A stretch of 64,000 bases of DNA, from NCBI RefSeq assembly GCF_004331685.1, contig NZ_SJSM01000004.1, forward strand, positions 186,001 through 250,000, read 5' to 3'. The stretch is from Pedobacter hiemivivus (GTDB lineage: Bacteria; Bacteroidota; Bacteroidia; Sphingobacteriales; Sphingobacteriaceae). The position numbers and the translations under genes were made by a program. Below are positions 25,277-36,200 of this stretch, piece by piece. The notes below the pieces were generated by a model. That model made no database searches and was not told the DNA's origin. It worked only from the letters and a program-made list of their open reading frames with translations. The number at the start of each line of letters is the position of its first letter. Positions within the stretch are counted from its first letter, which is position 1.

Positions 25277-26998
25277 TCACAAACTCTTGAGCACAAAGTC
25301 ATAGATCGTTTTAGGCGATATCACTAAACAGGATGTTCTGCTGAATCTTGCGATATTTATACCATAAAACTTTCCATCCAAATCAAAAACAGGTCCACCA
25401 CATTCTTCGGGTTTAAGCACAGAATCGTGTGTAAAGACGGCTTTAAAGCCATCCCTTCTTTTACTCTTCCCGCCTGCAAAATGATCTGCGGGATGGTTTC
25501 CTGTCGAGGGCATTAAAGTAAGGTTTACCAATAAACTGTAAGGGACACCATTCCTTAACCCCTGGATACTGATGGTATCACCAGGCTCATATTTCATAAT
25601 CTCTGTGCCATATTCAGGTGGAAGAGATATAGAGATCCCATTAATTCCGGTAATCACGTCCTGCAACATCAATCCAGCTGCTTCCGCCGGACTCCTAGGC
25701 GCAATGCGTGTCAGCACAATTTGTTTATTTATAAAAGTAGCTGAAGCACCAAAATATCCAGAGCTAAACTTTTTATCCAAATCAAAATAGCTACTACCTA
25801 AGACACCAATTTTATTGTCTTGCCCTGGTAAAGTACTGAGCAAAAATTTCCCAAGGTCATTGAATTTGATAGATAAGCTATCAGCTAAAGATTTTAACCT
25901 GATACCCGTCTTCAGCTTTGAAGTAACATACAAAAGCACCAGATCATTTTCTTTATCCCTGGATACAACTATCGCATTAAACGTTTTTCCTGTGCCCTGA
26001 TCGATAAAAATACGGTCTCCCACCAATGAACTTTTACTTACTAAAAAACTTCCAGTTTTGAATTTAGGATTGGGGACTTTAGTATTCAATGACAGAACTG
26101 TTCCATATACCTGCTGTGGTTTTCCATCTAAACTACTACTGATCTGCAAACAGCTACCATTAAAATAAAATGCCGATTTATTAAACTGTCTTTCTATATT
26201 TTCCAGTTCAGCAATTGGTCTAATTGCGGTTTTCTGTGGATCCGGTCCAAAAGTATCTTTGTTTAAAGGCAGCTCTTTATAATCCTCAGCTACATTCAGC
26301 GCAGTCCAGTATTTTCGGTACAAATCAACTGGAATCTCGTAATTAATCTTTTCATCCACATCAATGCGACTGTGGAGTGCTATAACACGTCCCAGTTCAT
26401 CGAACAATGGACCGCCGGAATCCCCGGGTTCCATTGCACAAGTAGATACCATAAAGCCCCAAAAATCAGTCATCCGGCTAATGCGGCCGAATCGTACCGA
26501 AGGTAATTTCTGGCTGAGGGTTGTGGGATAGGCAATACTCACACACATAGCATTTGTCTTTATAGACGAAGACCAGCCCATTTCTGCATATGGCCATATT
26601 CCCTTATCTATTATTTTAACCAAACCCATATCAGGTCTGCCCTGACTTTCGGACGAAATCCTACCCTTTCCTTCAGCAAGTCCCCTTCTGCCATCAGGAA
26701 AATTAACCAGGTAAATTTTACCAGGTGCTATCGCATGAGCGGCGGTAAGAATATGTCCTTCAGCTGTTACTACAACTCCGGTAAACTGAGCACTATTTTG
26801 TACTTTCTTAACGGTATCAAATCCCCACAAGCGCACACATGCGGGATAAGCTTTTTTAATAACTGCAGATGTAACCGCTTCTATATCTTTCGCATCAAAG
26901 GATTGTTGTGCGTAACCTTCAAATGCAAAACAAAATAAGTATAGGAGAAACAAAGGCACTGTTCTGCCGGGACGAATTCGGTTCATTGATTGGATCAT
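25277..26998 (-). CDS. Secreted trypsin-like protease with PDZ and a second, Cys-containing protease-like domain
   Basis: 573 aa. Signal peptide (MNRIRPGRTVPLFLLYLFCF, cleaved near YAQQ). Domain 1 is a S1C-type protease with His in TAAHA, Asp in RPDMGLVKI and Ser194 in PGDSGGPL. Residues about 270-400 and the C-terminus form a second trypsin-like fold interrupted by a PDZ (APRSPAEAAGLMLQDVITGI); its serine position is Cys533 (EECGGPVFD). The ATG at 26998 was chosen over an upstream TTG inside a terminator loop; ATG 26986 is equally possible. It follows the SusCD/TlpA operon but is cut off from it by a strong terminator. Substrates are unknown. Confidence 0.82.
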   Translation of the reverse strand: MIQSMNRIRPGRTVPLFLLYLFCFAFEGYAQQSFDAKDIEAVTSAVIKKAYPACVRLWGFDTVKKVQNSAQFTGVVVTAEGHILTAAHAIAPGKIYLVNFPDGRRGLAEGKGRISSESQGRPDMGLVKIIDKGIWPYAEMGWSSSIKTNAMCVSIAYPTTLSQKLPSVRFGRISRMTDFWGFMVSTCAMEPGDSGGPLFDELGRVIALHSRIDVDEKINYEIPVDLYRKYWTALNVAEDYKELPLNKDTFGPDPQKTAIRPIAELENIERQFNKSAFYFNGSCLQISSSLDGKPQQVYGTVLSLNTKVPNPKFKTGSFLVSKSSLVGDRIFIDQGTGKTFNAIVVSRDKENDLVLLYVTSKLKTGIRLKSLADSLSIKFNDLGKFLLSTLPGQDNKIGVLGSSYFDLDKKFSSGYFGASATFINKQIVLTRIAPRSPAEAAGLMLQDVITGINGISISLPPEYGTEIMKYEPGDTISIQGLRNGVPYSLLVNLTLMPSTGNHPADHFAGGKSKRRDGFKAVFTHDSVLKPEECGGPVFDLDGKFYGINIARFSRTSCLVISPKTIYDFVLKSL

Positions 26999-27002
26999 AA
27001 AA

Positions 27003-27035
27003 AAATGGCGTCCTCTATTCAAAAGGACGCCATTT
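27003..27035 (-). terminator. Rho-independent terminator of SusC-to-TlpA operon
   Basis: Perfect 12-bp stem (27003-27014 with 27024-27035, core ATGGCGTCCT), 9-nt loop, and a run of T on the minus strand directly after. It ends the minus-strand operon 12 bp after the TlpA stop and touches the start of the protease gene. Confidence 0.88.
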
Positions 27036-27046
27036 CTATTTAAATT

Positions 27047-28240
27047 CTATATTTTCTGTTTGAAGGCTTCTTCGAGCTGTGTTTTTAACTTAGCACTGAA
27101 ACCCGTATACTTTTCAACAATTTTCCCTTCCCTGTCTATCAGGTAAAGTGTTGGAATCCCAATGATCATAAAACTGGCCATCGTTTTGTTCTTATCAGGA
27201 CTCAGCACTTGTGGCCATGGCATATTTTCTTCAGACATCGCTTTTCTCCAAGCTGCATTATCAGTATCTACAGAAACGCTCAATACTTCAAGACCACTAT
27301 CCTTATATTTGCTGTACAATTCTTTAATTTCCGGTATAGCTTTTCGGCATGGACCGCACCAGCTTGCCCAGAAATCGACTAACAAATACTTTCCTTTAAA
27401 AGAATTGATATCTACAGCCTTCCCTGACGGATCATTATATGCAATATGAGGAATTACACTCCCCTTTTTCAATGCATTTTTAATGGCATTTTGTGCAAGG
27501 AACTCTTTTTTGAGCTGTTTAGCTTCTTCAAGCTGTGGATATTGATCTAACAGCTTTGAAAGCTCCGCCGAGAAAAATTCGGGTTCTTTATCTGTCGAAA
27601 GCAGACTCAACAAGTATACCGCAGCAGGATTGTTTGGATTGGCTTTAATGAGCTGTTTAAGCCTTAAGTTTTCGAAATCTGCCTTTTGTCTGATCAGTCC
27701 ATTCGTTCTCAAATAAGTAAACCAGGAAGTGTCTTTTTTCATGTAATTTCTGGCAGTCAGCATTTCAGCACTCAGTAAGTCCATTTCCTTATCGGCCAGA
27801 AACTTCTGATACAGGGCTGTATTGATCAATTGTGTGCGTGGTGACTTACTATCGATCACCACAAAACCAGAATTCTTAGTTTTGGTTCTTGCAGTATCAT
27901 ATCCCCGTGCAGTAATATCTACATCATTATCTGACCAAAAACTAGCTGTTTGCCACTTTAAAATATCCAATTGATATAAACCTGACACCGTTGATTTTAC
28001 GTTTAAACTAAAAGTACCATCAGCATTAACCTTTACAGAATCTACAGCTCTTTTATCCTTCCCTATCCCTTTATACAACCATACCATGTTGTACTTTTTA
28101 AATGTTTCCGGATTCAAAAAGCTAACCTTGCCTTTAATGGCTATGCCTTTATTCACTTGAGCAGAAGCGGACGCATAACCACATGAGATCAGTCCTGCCA
28201 GCAATGCGTACATCGCCTTATTCTTCAATATTCCCAGCAT
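27047..28240 (-). CDS. TlpA-family thioredoxin-like protein with N-terminal DUF4369-type domain (1)
   Basis: 397 aa, secreted (MYALLAGLISCGYASASAQ). The N-terminal 140 residues are the beta-rich module common to Bacteroidota redoxins (VSFLNPETFKKYN, then VDSVKVNADGTFSL). A helical linker follows, then a thioredoxin fold at about 260-397 with the active pair in FWASWCGPCRKAIPEI and the cis-Pro region IGIPTLYLIDREGKI. Thiol-disulfide exchange in the periplasm is the expected role. It lies 1 bp after the second TlpA gene and is the last gene before the terminator. Confidence 0.9.
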   Translation of the reverse strand: MLGILKNKAMYALLAGLISCGYASASAQVNKGIAIKGKVSFLNPETFKKYNMVWLYKGIGKDKRAVDSVKVNADGTFSLNVKSTVSGLYQLDILKWQTASFWSDNDVDITARGYDTARTKTKNSGFVVIDSKSPRTQLINTALYQKFLADKEMDLLSAEMLTARNYMKKDTSWFTYLRTNGLIRQKADFENLRLKQLIKANPNNPAAVYLLSLLSTDKEPEFFSAELSKLLDQYPQLEEAKQLKKEFLAQNAIKNALKKGSVIPHIAYNDPSGKAVDINSFKGKYLLVDFWASWCGPCRKAIPEIKELYSKYKDSGLEVLSVSVDTDNAAWRKAMSEENMPWPQVLSPDKNKTMASFMIIGIPTLYLIDREGKIVEKYTGFSAKLKTQLEEAFKQKI

Positions 28241-28241
28241 C

Positions 28242-29396
28242 CTAATTGTTAAAAATAGCCTTTAATTTATCATCTAGTTGTTTACCCGCCGCACCAGTCC
28301 AACGCGCTACAATTTTACCCTCTTTATCCAGTAAAATCTGAGTTGGATAAGCTTCAATGCCATACAATTGAACCAGATCCTGTTTCATAGACACTTCATT
28401 ATTCAAAACATTTGTCCAGGTCAGTCCATCTTTTTCTATCGCTTCTTTCCATACTTTCTCCGCCTGTGTCTGCCCGCTAACTTTCTCACTTGCAATACCC
28501 AAAATTTCAAATCCTTTTGCCGAATACGTAGTATAAAGTTCCTTCAAATGAGGATTCGCAGCACGGCAGGGAGCACACCAGCTACCCCAGAAATCCAGCA
28601 ACACATATTTTCCTCTAAACTGTGATAAACTTACCGGCTTGCCATCTACACCTGGCTTCGTAAAATCTGGTGCAGGACCACCAGCCTGAATGATCTTTAC
28701 GGATTCAATTTTAGCAACAATACCTTTCGCATAACGGGTATTTTTGTATGTTGATGCCAAACCATTATACGCGGCCTCCAATTCGGCAGTGTTATAGTCC
28801 CTTGCGGTCATTGACAAATAATAAACACTTGCAAAAGCTTCCGGATGTTCCTTAATGAATTTTTTTCTTGATGCCGAAATGGCCTTTCTGTTCTCCAGCA
28901 TTTTCGGAGCAATCTCAGCCATCGCATCTTTAACCCCCATAATCCTCGATTCAACCATCTGCTTTTGCAAAGCAGCCATTTGTTTTATTAAAGGCTCTTC
29001 AGCTTTACGAAACTGTGTAAAGCTATCGTTAAAGGCATCACCGGTTACAGAAGCCAGGTTAAGATCCAGTGCAGCACCTGTAATGGTTAGCTTCGCCCCT
29101 TTGGTCAGTACAATTTCAAGTGGTAAAGGAGGCTGGTACATCCCTGTTTTTCCACCTCCAAGATAAAGGTTACGGTCAATGCCCGTACTTACCGAAGTTA
29201 CAAATGGTTCCTCTCCAGCAGGGCCGGTCAGTTCAAAAACATCGTTTTTAGCCTCAACCGTTATGGCTCCCTCAATGCCTTTTACGATGATTTTTTCGTT
29301 TCCTTGTCCCACTAAATTCCCTTTAATGGTATAATTCTGTGCATGCAGGGCAAAAAAGGCGCCCAGCAATGTTATTGTTAATGTGGTCTTTTTCAT
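28242..29396 (-). CDS. TlpA-family thioredoxin-like protein with N-terminal DUF4369-type domain (2)
   Basis: 384 aa with signal peptide (MKKTTLTITLLGAFFALHAQ). The architecture matches its neighbour at 27047: beta module, helical linker, and a redox domain with FWGSWCAPCRAANPHLK and YGIEAYPTQILLDKEGKI. The two differ widely in sequence, so they are an old pair rather than a recent duplication. It lies 8 bp after the PKD-like lipoprotein gene, in the SusCD operon. Confidence 0.9.
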   Translation of the reverse strand: MKKTTLTITLLGAFFALHAQNYTIKGNLVGQGNEKIIVKGIEGAITVEAKNDVFELTGPAGEEPFVTSVSTGIDRNLYLGGGKTGMYQPPLPLEIVLTKGAKLTITGAALDLNLASVTGDAFNDSFTQFRKAEEPLIKQMAALQKQMVESRIMGVKDAMAEIAPKMLENRKAISASRKKFIKEHPEAFASVYYLSMTARDYNTAELEAAYNGLASTYKNTRYAKGIVAKIESVKIIQAGGPAPDFTKPGVDGKPVSLSQFRGKYVLLDFWGSWCAPCRAANPHLKELYTTYSAKGFEILGIASEKVSGQTQAEKVWKEAIEKDGLTWTNVLNNEVSMKQDLVQLYGIEAYPTQILLDKEGKIVARWTGAAGKQLDDKLKAIFNN

Positions 29397-29404
29397 TGTT
29401 TTAT

Positions 29405-30967
29405 TTAAATAAGTGGTTTCCAGGCCATCGCTTTGATTTTGCCAAAACCTGTATATTCTTTTTGTGTTCCCGGAACTAAACTGCCTTCTGTCTGATTTAC
29501 CTCAACCTGATAAACAGTCCCAACCTTTTTACTTTCATTATAAGTAGCGATGTATAAAACCTTGCAAGGATTCTTTGGGTCGAAAGGTATGCCAGGCGCA
29601 TGATTTGTGTAATAATATTTTTGCAGTGCAATATTGGTAATGGTTTCACCCGCAGGCGCCGTCCACAATTGTCCAACAGTATTCTGAAGGTATTTAAACT
29701 GGTACAAATGGTTATTGGCACTATAGTAAAATATCTCCCCTAAATACCCAGCAGTAACCGAGTTGATATTTGCTACTTCAGGGCAAATGCTCATATCATA
29801 TTTGGCTTTTCCTATGTTTGGAATTTCACCACCTCTAAAATTGGCGGTCAACAACCAGTGTTTATTTGCGTTATCCTTCATCACAAGATACTCTAAATTG
29901 TTCCAGCCCATATCGCCCATCAGCAATTCCATACCTACATTATTCACGTCAAATGGAGCAGTCACAGCCTGTGTGGTACTTATCGGAACAATTTCAGATC
30001 CCCGTGTAATCAGCTTCATAAACTTTTTATTGGTCTGATCGTAAAAAATAGCATCAAAAGGAGCTCCAAGTGTAGAGGTAGACATCCAGGGCGCAAGCGT
30101 TCCATAAGTCCCACCAAGGGCATCGCCAAAAGCACGTTCACCTTGAACCAATGCTGTATAATCTATCATATGCACCTTATTATTATTGATAAGGAACTCT
30201 TTGCGCCCTTCTGTTGCTTTGATCAATATAGGAGCTGTACTAGCTGGTTTACTCCAGAACAAACTTTGGTTGTAGTCAAATACTTTTTGAAAGGTACCTG
30301 AGACTACCATAGCTATTTCCTGACTGCTTTGTACATACAACCGCTTAGCACTGAGGTTCGCTGAAGAAAAAATAAGTGAACCTGGTGTACCTGGCAAAGG
30401 TGTGCCATTGGAAGCGCTATATATATCCAGGAATAGTTTTTCTTTTTTCAGCTGAGCTTTGGAAATCTCATTATTAGCGATTAAACCTACATCAGTTTTG
30501 CCATCCCGCTCATAAAGAACCATCCAGCCTTCTGCGAGGGAAGGAGTAATTTTCACATCAAATTTTGAAAAAGCTTTTATCCCGGTAGTGGTATTAGTAA
30601 CTGTAAACAATACCTCCCAGGAGAGCTCACGCTGACTCATCTCTGCTTTAAGCGCAATGGAATCAGAAAGTATATACCTTTCGGTAATTCCCTGGACACC
30701 TGCAGCTGGATACATTTCCCAGCTAAACTTTAGTTCCGAAAACTGCGATTTAACAGGATCGACTTTTTCACCTTTGTACATTACCTTAGGGCTAATCTCC
30801 AGGATATCAAAACGCTCTAATCCATAAGATATCGCTACATTTTCAATGTCAATCGTCACCGGGTTCAGCGTTTTATAGTCATAGTTCCCTTTGTCCTTAG
30901 CACAGGAAGCCAAGAGGATTATCCCACTAAGCAGGATCAGGAAGTTTAAAATTTTCTTGCCATTCAT
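29405..30967 (-). CDS. PKD-like family lipoprotein
   Basis: 520-aa surface or outer-membrane lipoprotein; lipobox near Cys22 (IILLASCAKDKGNYDYK). The family signature DKGNYDYKTLNPVTI opens the mature chain, then an Ig/PKD-like region and propeller-like repeats (residues about 170-520). These proteins occur as accessory genes in SusC/SusD loci with DUF4843 and TlpA genes, as here. A role in substrate capture is inferred from context only. Confidence 0.82.
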   Translation of the reverse strand: MNGKKILNFLILLSGIILLASCAKDKGNYDYKTLNPVTIDIENVAISYGLERFDILEISPKVMYKGEKVDPVKSQFSELKFSWEMYPAAGVQGITERYILSDSIALKAEMSQRELSWEVLFTVTNTTTGIKAFSKFDVKITPSLAEGWMVLYERDGKTDVGLIANNEISKAQLKKEKLFLDIYSASNGTPLPGTPGSLIFSSANLSAKRLYVQSSQEIAMVVSGTFQKVFDYNQSLFWSKPASTAPILIKATEGRKEFLINNNKVHMIDYTALVQGERAFGDALGGTYGTLAPWMSTSTLGAPFDAIFYDQTNKKFMKLITRGSEIVPISTTQAVTAPFDVNNVGMELLMGDMGWNNLEYLVMKDNANKHWLLTANFRGGEIPNIGKAKYDMSICPEVANINSVTAGYLGEIFYYSANNHLYQFKYLQNTVGQLWTAPAGETITNIALQKYYYTNHAPGIPFDPKNPCKVLYIATYNESKKVGTVYQVEVNQTEGSLVPGTQKEYTGFGKIKAMAWKPLI

Positions 30968-30979
30968 AATTTTGTATGT

Positions 30980-31738
30980 TTATGGAAATGTAATGGATTC
31001 TTCATTTTCTGTTACCAGTGGTTTAGTATGCGCCGCATTATATATCGCCAGCTCCGTCTTACAACGCTTCTGCCAGTATTCCGCCTGTGTATAACTCACT
31101 TCGTCAGGAGGTACAGGAGGTTTGGTATCACTTCTTACTTTAAAAACGGGTATCCGGCCAATCACAGTAGTGATAAACTGGAACTTCACATTGCTATAGG
31201 TGCCAAAAAAAGTTGACAAATTTTTGTACGGAAAGGTATCCGCATCCCAGTTCGCTGGTTTAGAGAACTCTTCTTTCAGGATTACGATCAAATCAGATTT
31301 TTCAACAATACCTTTTTTGAATAGCCCATTCTCCTTCAGCGCAAAAATGATCCTGGCCTGCCTTTGTCTAAAATCAGTAGATCTTTTGATGTAGATCGGA
31401 AAAACTCCCTCGTAAGTATTGGCTTTAAGTACGTATTTCGGAAATTCATAATGAACACCTGGCTTCACTCTTTCAGTTTCACCACCTATAGCTTCCAGTT
31501 GAAACTCACGATCCTGATCAACCGGCAGCCCTGTAAGCCGCACACTAAATTTTATTGTGTCAAAGTCATTAAGCGATTTAAAAGCATAATTATAAACCAG
31601 ACTGTCCTGTTTCTGCAGATTGGCACCCAGCCATATGTTCAATGCACTGAAATCAGCATCATACCGCAGTTCTTTTGATTTTTCACAGCTGCTTAGCAGA
31701 AACGCGAAGCAGGCTATATACATTAATTTGGATTTCAT
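30980..31738 (-). CDS. DUF4843 domain lipoprotein
   Basis: 252-aa lipoprotein (LLSSCEKSKELRYDADFSALNIW). DUF4843 hallmarks are the N-terminal FSALNIWLGAN, LVYNYAFKS, and a beta-sandwich with RLTGLPVDQDREFQLEA. It is always found with SusC/SusD in Bacteroidota and its role is unknown. Spacings are 12 bp to the PKD-like gene and 11 bp to susD. Confidence 0.82.
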   Translation of the reverse strand: MKSKLMYIACFAFLLSSCEKSKELRYDADFSALNIWLGANLQKQDSLVYNYAFKSLNDFDTIKFSVRLTGLPVDQDREFQLEAIGGETERVKPGVHYEFPKYVLKANTYEGVFPIYIKRSTDFRQRQARIIFALKENGLFKKGIVEKSDLIVILKEEFSKPANWDADTFPYKNLSTFFGTYSNVKFQFITTVIGRIPVFKVRSDTKPPVPPDEVSYTQAEYWQKRCKTELAIYNAAHTKPLVTENEESITFP

Positions 31739-31749
31739 ATTTCTTCCTC

Positions 31750-33189
31750 CTATCTATTGTCTACACGTCCTGGTGCGTTGTTAAACTCACTTACCGGAAT
31801 CGGTAATTTATACCCTTTTAATGCGATGATATCGTAATTGGTTCCTCTTGGAATCCTCGGTGTATTCTTCCGCTTGTGATAAAAAAACAATTGTCCTTCA
31901 CCTATAAATTCTTTCCTGAATTCCTGCAGCAATACCGCATCAAAATTACTTGCATCAATTGGTGCAAGAGCAAGTCCGCGATGTGTCCGAACCGTATTGA
32001 TCAGCTCTGCAGCTCTTGTAATATTTGTAGCTTTCAAAGCTTCTGCGGCGATAAAATACATCTCAGGCAATTTAATCATAGGCATTTTATTACGATAAGC
32101 CACCGGCCAGGTAGCTTCAGTTCGCTGCGCATATTTTTTCAGAAAGAAGTTACCTTCATTAGTTTCAGTAAACCAATACAAGTACCTGAAATCTTCTGCG
32201 GCATTTTCATAATATTCTGTTCTACTAGCCTTCGAAATATAAAACACATTACTGCCACCGGTAGTGGTAAAGCTGTTCTGGTAAATGGTATTTAAACGTG
32301 TAACATTTAATGCAAACAAATGCTCTGTAGAGAAGACCAGGTCGGCACGCGTTTCAATTTCCAGATTTACCTTCTGTATCCAGGGAAATTTATTGGCATT
32401 GATCACCGTTTCTGCATTTTCCAAAGCCTTAGGTAGGTCCTTTTTATACAGGTAAATCCTGGCCAGCAAACCTTTCACCGCATAATAATTCAGGTGTAAT
32501 TGTCTGTTCATCAGATACCCATTGTCATCTATAGTCGTCACCGTTCGGCCAGTAATCAGCGGATCTCGTTTCAGCAGTTCAGCAGCTTCATTCAAATCCG
32601 CAATAGCCAAATCAATTATTTCTGCCACTTTCAATTGCGGCGCGATCTCCTTAGACGATTTTTTGAAATAAGGAATGGCCATCTTCGATGGATTCTCTTC
32701 ATAACTTGCACCGAAAATGCGTAACAGATCGAAGTGCATAAAGGCGCGTAAGGCCAGTGCTTCCCCCTTGATTACTTCATAATTATCGGGACTAAATACC
32801 GATTTACGGGCATCAATCGATTCCAGCAATTTGTTGTTGTTAGAAATGGCAGTATATACGCCATTCCAAATGGCATCAATCCTACCCAATGAAACCTGAC
32901 TGTTCTGGTATTCAAAAATCTTATCAGCATCGTAAGCCAGAGCCTGGTAGTCCCATTCATAACCCAACACACCCATCAGTCCAAATGTCATCTCGCGCCC
33001 GTAAAGTGGTTCATATGTCAGCGAAGCGTATACACCGGCCAAAGCCTCCTTAAACCCACTTTCAGTTGAAAAGAGATCAGTATCTCTTACCTGCGATTTT
33101 GGTTCCACATCCAGCCACTTATTGCAGGACAATAAGCTGAAAGACATCGTCAGGATTGTCAACCCTAAGTATATTTTTTTTGTATTCAT
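31750..33189 (-). CDS. RagB/SusD family nutrient-binding lipoprotein
   Basis: 479-aa outer-membrane lipoprotein that caps the SusC channel and binds its ligand. Lipobox LLSCNKWLDVEPKSQV near Cys22. SusD TPR-type features follow: FKEALAGVYASL, GEALALRAFMHFDLLRIFG, KGLLARIYLYKKDLPKALEN, LPEMYFIAAEAL, and the C-terminal EFRKEFIGEGQLFFYHKR. It lies 24 bp after the susC homologue. The ligand is not evident from the neighbours. Confidence 0.93.
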   Translation of the reverse strand: MNTKKIYLGLTILTMSFSLLSCNKWLDVEPKSQVRDTDLFSTESGFKEALAGVYASLTYEPLYGREMTFGLMGVLGYEWDYQALAYDADKIFEYQNSQVSLGRIDAIWNGVYTAISNNNKLLESIDARKSVFSPDNYEVIKGEALALRAFMHFDLLRIFGASYEENPSKMAIPYFKKSSKEIAPQLKVAEIIDLAIADLNEAAELLKRDPLITGRTVTTIDDNGYLMNRQLHLNYYAVKGLLARIYLYKKDLPKALENAETVINANKFPWIQKVNLEIETRADLVFSTEHLFALNVTRLNTIYQNSFTTTGGSNVFYISKASRTEYYENAAEDFRYLYWFTETNEGNFFLKKYAQRTEATWPVAYRNKMPMIKLPEMYFIAAEALKATNITRAAELINTVRTHRGLALAPIDASNFDAVLLQEFRKEFIGEGQLFFYHKRKNTPRIPRGTNYDIIALKGYKLPIPVSEFNNAPGRVDNR

Positions 33190-33213
33190 ATCATCTGTTT
33201 CTAATCCTAAACA

Positions 33214-36200
33214 TTAAAATGTAGCCTGCAATGAGCAGGAGTATGTTCTTGCGAATGGAAAGTCCAGTCCGCGCTCTGCTTTAACCGAAGAAATCCGGGC
33301 AATCTCATTGGTAAAAAACGTGACCCTTAATCTTTGCATTCCTACCTGTTTCAGTAAAGTACTGTTCCTGAAGTCGTAGGACGCATTGAGTGAACCCAGC
33401 TGCAGTTCGTTAAATTCCTGCACAAACCTGGAACTCGGATTAGTTTTTGTAGGTTTAATCGTGATCTTTTTAAAGAACACTTCATCTCCCGGATTTTTCC
33501 AGGTTCCGGTAAACACCCTGCTATCTACATTATACTGGACGTCAACATTTTCCACACGGTCTACCAAGGTCTGGTTATAATACTGTCCACCTAGCCGGTA
33601 GGTAAAACCACAGTTTAGTCCCCATCCCTTATACTGCGCATTGAAACCAAAGCTTCCTCTCAATTTCGGATTGGTATCACCAAAAGCAATCTGGTCGTTC
33701 GGATCCCACTTATAGGTCAACTCCCCGTTTAATTTTCTAAAAATTTCATCGCCGGTAACCGGATCGATCCCCATAGAAGGTACTGCCCACATAGCTGTAG
33801 TAGATTTACCCTCCTGGAACCTGGTAAAGGGTTTGGTAGAGCTGCCTCTTTCAGCTTCAAGTTCATTATTTAGGTTGTTTAGCGAACTGGATATTTTCAC
33901 CAACTTGTTCTTATTCATCCCGACATTCAGGAAGATATTCAGGAAACTATTGGTCGACTGATCGTTGAATGCGCGCACGCTCATTACTGCATCGATACCA
34001 TTATTCCTCACCTGACCCAGATTTTCCTTGATGGTACTGAAACCTACAGATCCCGGAAGTGAAAGATCAGTCAGCAAATTATTTGTGTTTGAAATATAGT
34101 AATCCAACCTCAGGTTGATTCTACCCCAGAGCTGTGCATCAACACCAAAGTTATAATCCTGGGTTTGCTGCCATTTCAACTCATCATTAGCCAGGCCCAT
34201 CAGCTTAGCAGCCACGATATTGTCGTAATACACATCAGTGAGATAATTGTAAGTGGCCATGGCCTGGTAGGGATTGAAATTCTGACTACCTGTATATCCG
34301 GTAGATGCTCTTAACTTTAACTGGCCAAGCCATTCTTTATCGGCCATAAAAGCTTCACGATGGATATTCCATCCGATACCTACCGACCAGAAATTGCCCC
34401 AGCGGTTGTTGGCACCAAACACACTCGATCCCTGTCTCCTGAAATTCAGGTCAGCCAGGTAGCGCTCATCATAGGAATAATTAAGCGCCGCAAGTAAGCC
34501 CGTTTCACGGGTTAAAGCATCAGTCCCCGAAGGTCTGCCATCTTGCAAATATTGACGGGCAAAATTAATGTTGTCTACTCTGTCATTCAGGAAACCTTCA
34601 GCGGTTACGCCGTGTGTTTCACGCTTGGTTTCATACAAATTCCAACCTGCATTCAGAAAAAACAGGTGCTTACCCAGTGTTTTAGAATAGTTTAGGGTAA
34701 GATCTGTTTTAATCGAACCATCCCGTCCATCAGTAATGCTGTATTGTCCGCGTCTGAAAAAATCTTCTTCAGAATAATTCCCGAAACGAGTATGGTTTGC
34801 GGGATAAAAATCCTCTCGGGTATCTAGCTTTTGGGTATAGCCCAGTCGACCAATAATCTTCAAAGCACTATTTAGTGACCACTCCGTCTGGAAATTGTTG
34901 GTAATATCAGTATACTTAGAAAAATTCTTGGTACCAAGGCTAGCGTCATACAGCGGGTTAAAGTAATTGATTGTTGCTGCGCCAATTGGAGAAAACTGTC
35001 CCAACACTTTCTTTAAAGTACCATTTTCTTCGTAGGGCGTCCAGTAGGAATTGAGCTTGGAATAAGCTGAAAATGCACCATAAGGCGAGTCGTAGCCGTT
35101 ATTTCCCGTCACCATCAAGTTATTTCTGAATAGAAAATTGCTGAGACGATATGACAGAAATAAGTTCCCAGAAATGGTACGGCGACCAGACTCTTTCATT
35201 ACACCAGCGATGTCATTATAAGTAAAATCTGCTCCATAGCGAAGGAACTGATCTCCACCTTCCAGTGACAAAGTATGTTTCTGCCCCGCCGCATTGCGTA
35301 CGGGCTGAGATAGCCAATAGGTATTCACACCTCTCACGACTTCCGCATTGGTATTGTTATATTGTTCCTTAAGTAACTGGTCGTTATTTTGATAAAAACT
35401 GCTGTAACGTCCTGCGTCCAGTTCCACCTGTAGCTTTTCTGAAGCATTGGTCAGGCTATAACTACTTAGGTCAGGTGTAGTAAAATTAAAATCACCGGTG
35501 TAACTCAACCTCAGCTTACCCATTTCAGGGCGCTTAGTTTCCACTACAACAACCCCATTGGCAGCTCGTGATCCATAAATAGCTTTTGCTGCAGCATCTT
35601 TGAGGATCGTTACAGAAGCTACCCTGTTCATGTCCAGATCGTAAATCTTCTGAAGGCTCGATTCAAATCCGTCCAGGATAAAAAGCGGCATATTCGGACT
35701 GCCGGAATATTCCCCCCTTACATCAGGAAGGCTGTTCGCTCCCCTGATCTGGAGATCGGGCAATGCGTTCGGGTTAGAGCCCATCTGCAGATTCTCTACC
35801 TGTATAAAACTAGGATCCAGCATTTTTAAACTCTGGATGATGTTCTGGTTACCAACAGTACGCAACTGTTCTTGGGTAAAGGTAGAGGCCGATCCGGTAA
35901 AACTCTCTGCCTTGCGTGTAAAAACACCCGTCACCACTACAGATTCCAACTCTTTATCCTCTTTCTCAAGGGTAACATACAGGTCAGAGGAGGAACCTAT
36001 TTTAACCTCACGGCTCTTATAACCTACATAACTGAAAACAAGGGATTTTGCTCCTTCAGGTGGCATGATACTAAATCCTCCTTTTGCATCAGTTTGTATA
36101 GTCGGTGCCGGAAAACCCTTTACCCGTACATTGACGCCAGATAACGGTTGATCATCGGCATTGAGCACGAGTCCTTTAAGCCTGCCTGTGGGCGCCGCAT

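Noticed and set aside
27003..27022. TTG start of the protease inside the terminator
   Set aside because: It would place translation start in a hairpin loop; ATGs at 26998 and 26986 fit the signal peptide better.
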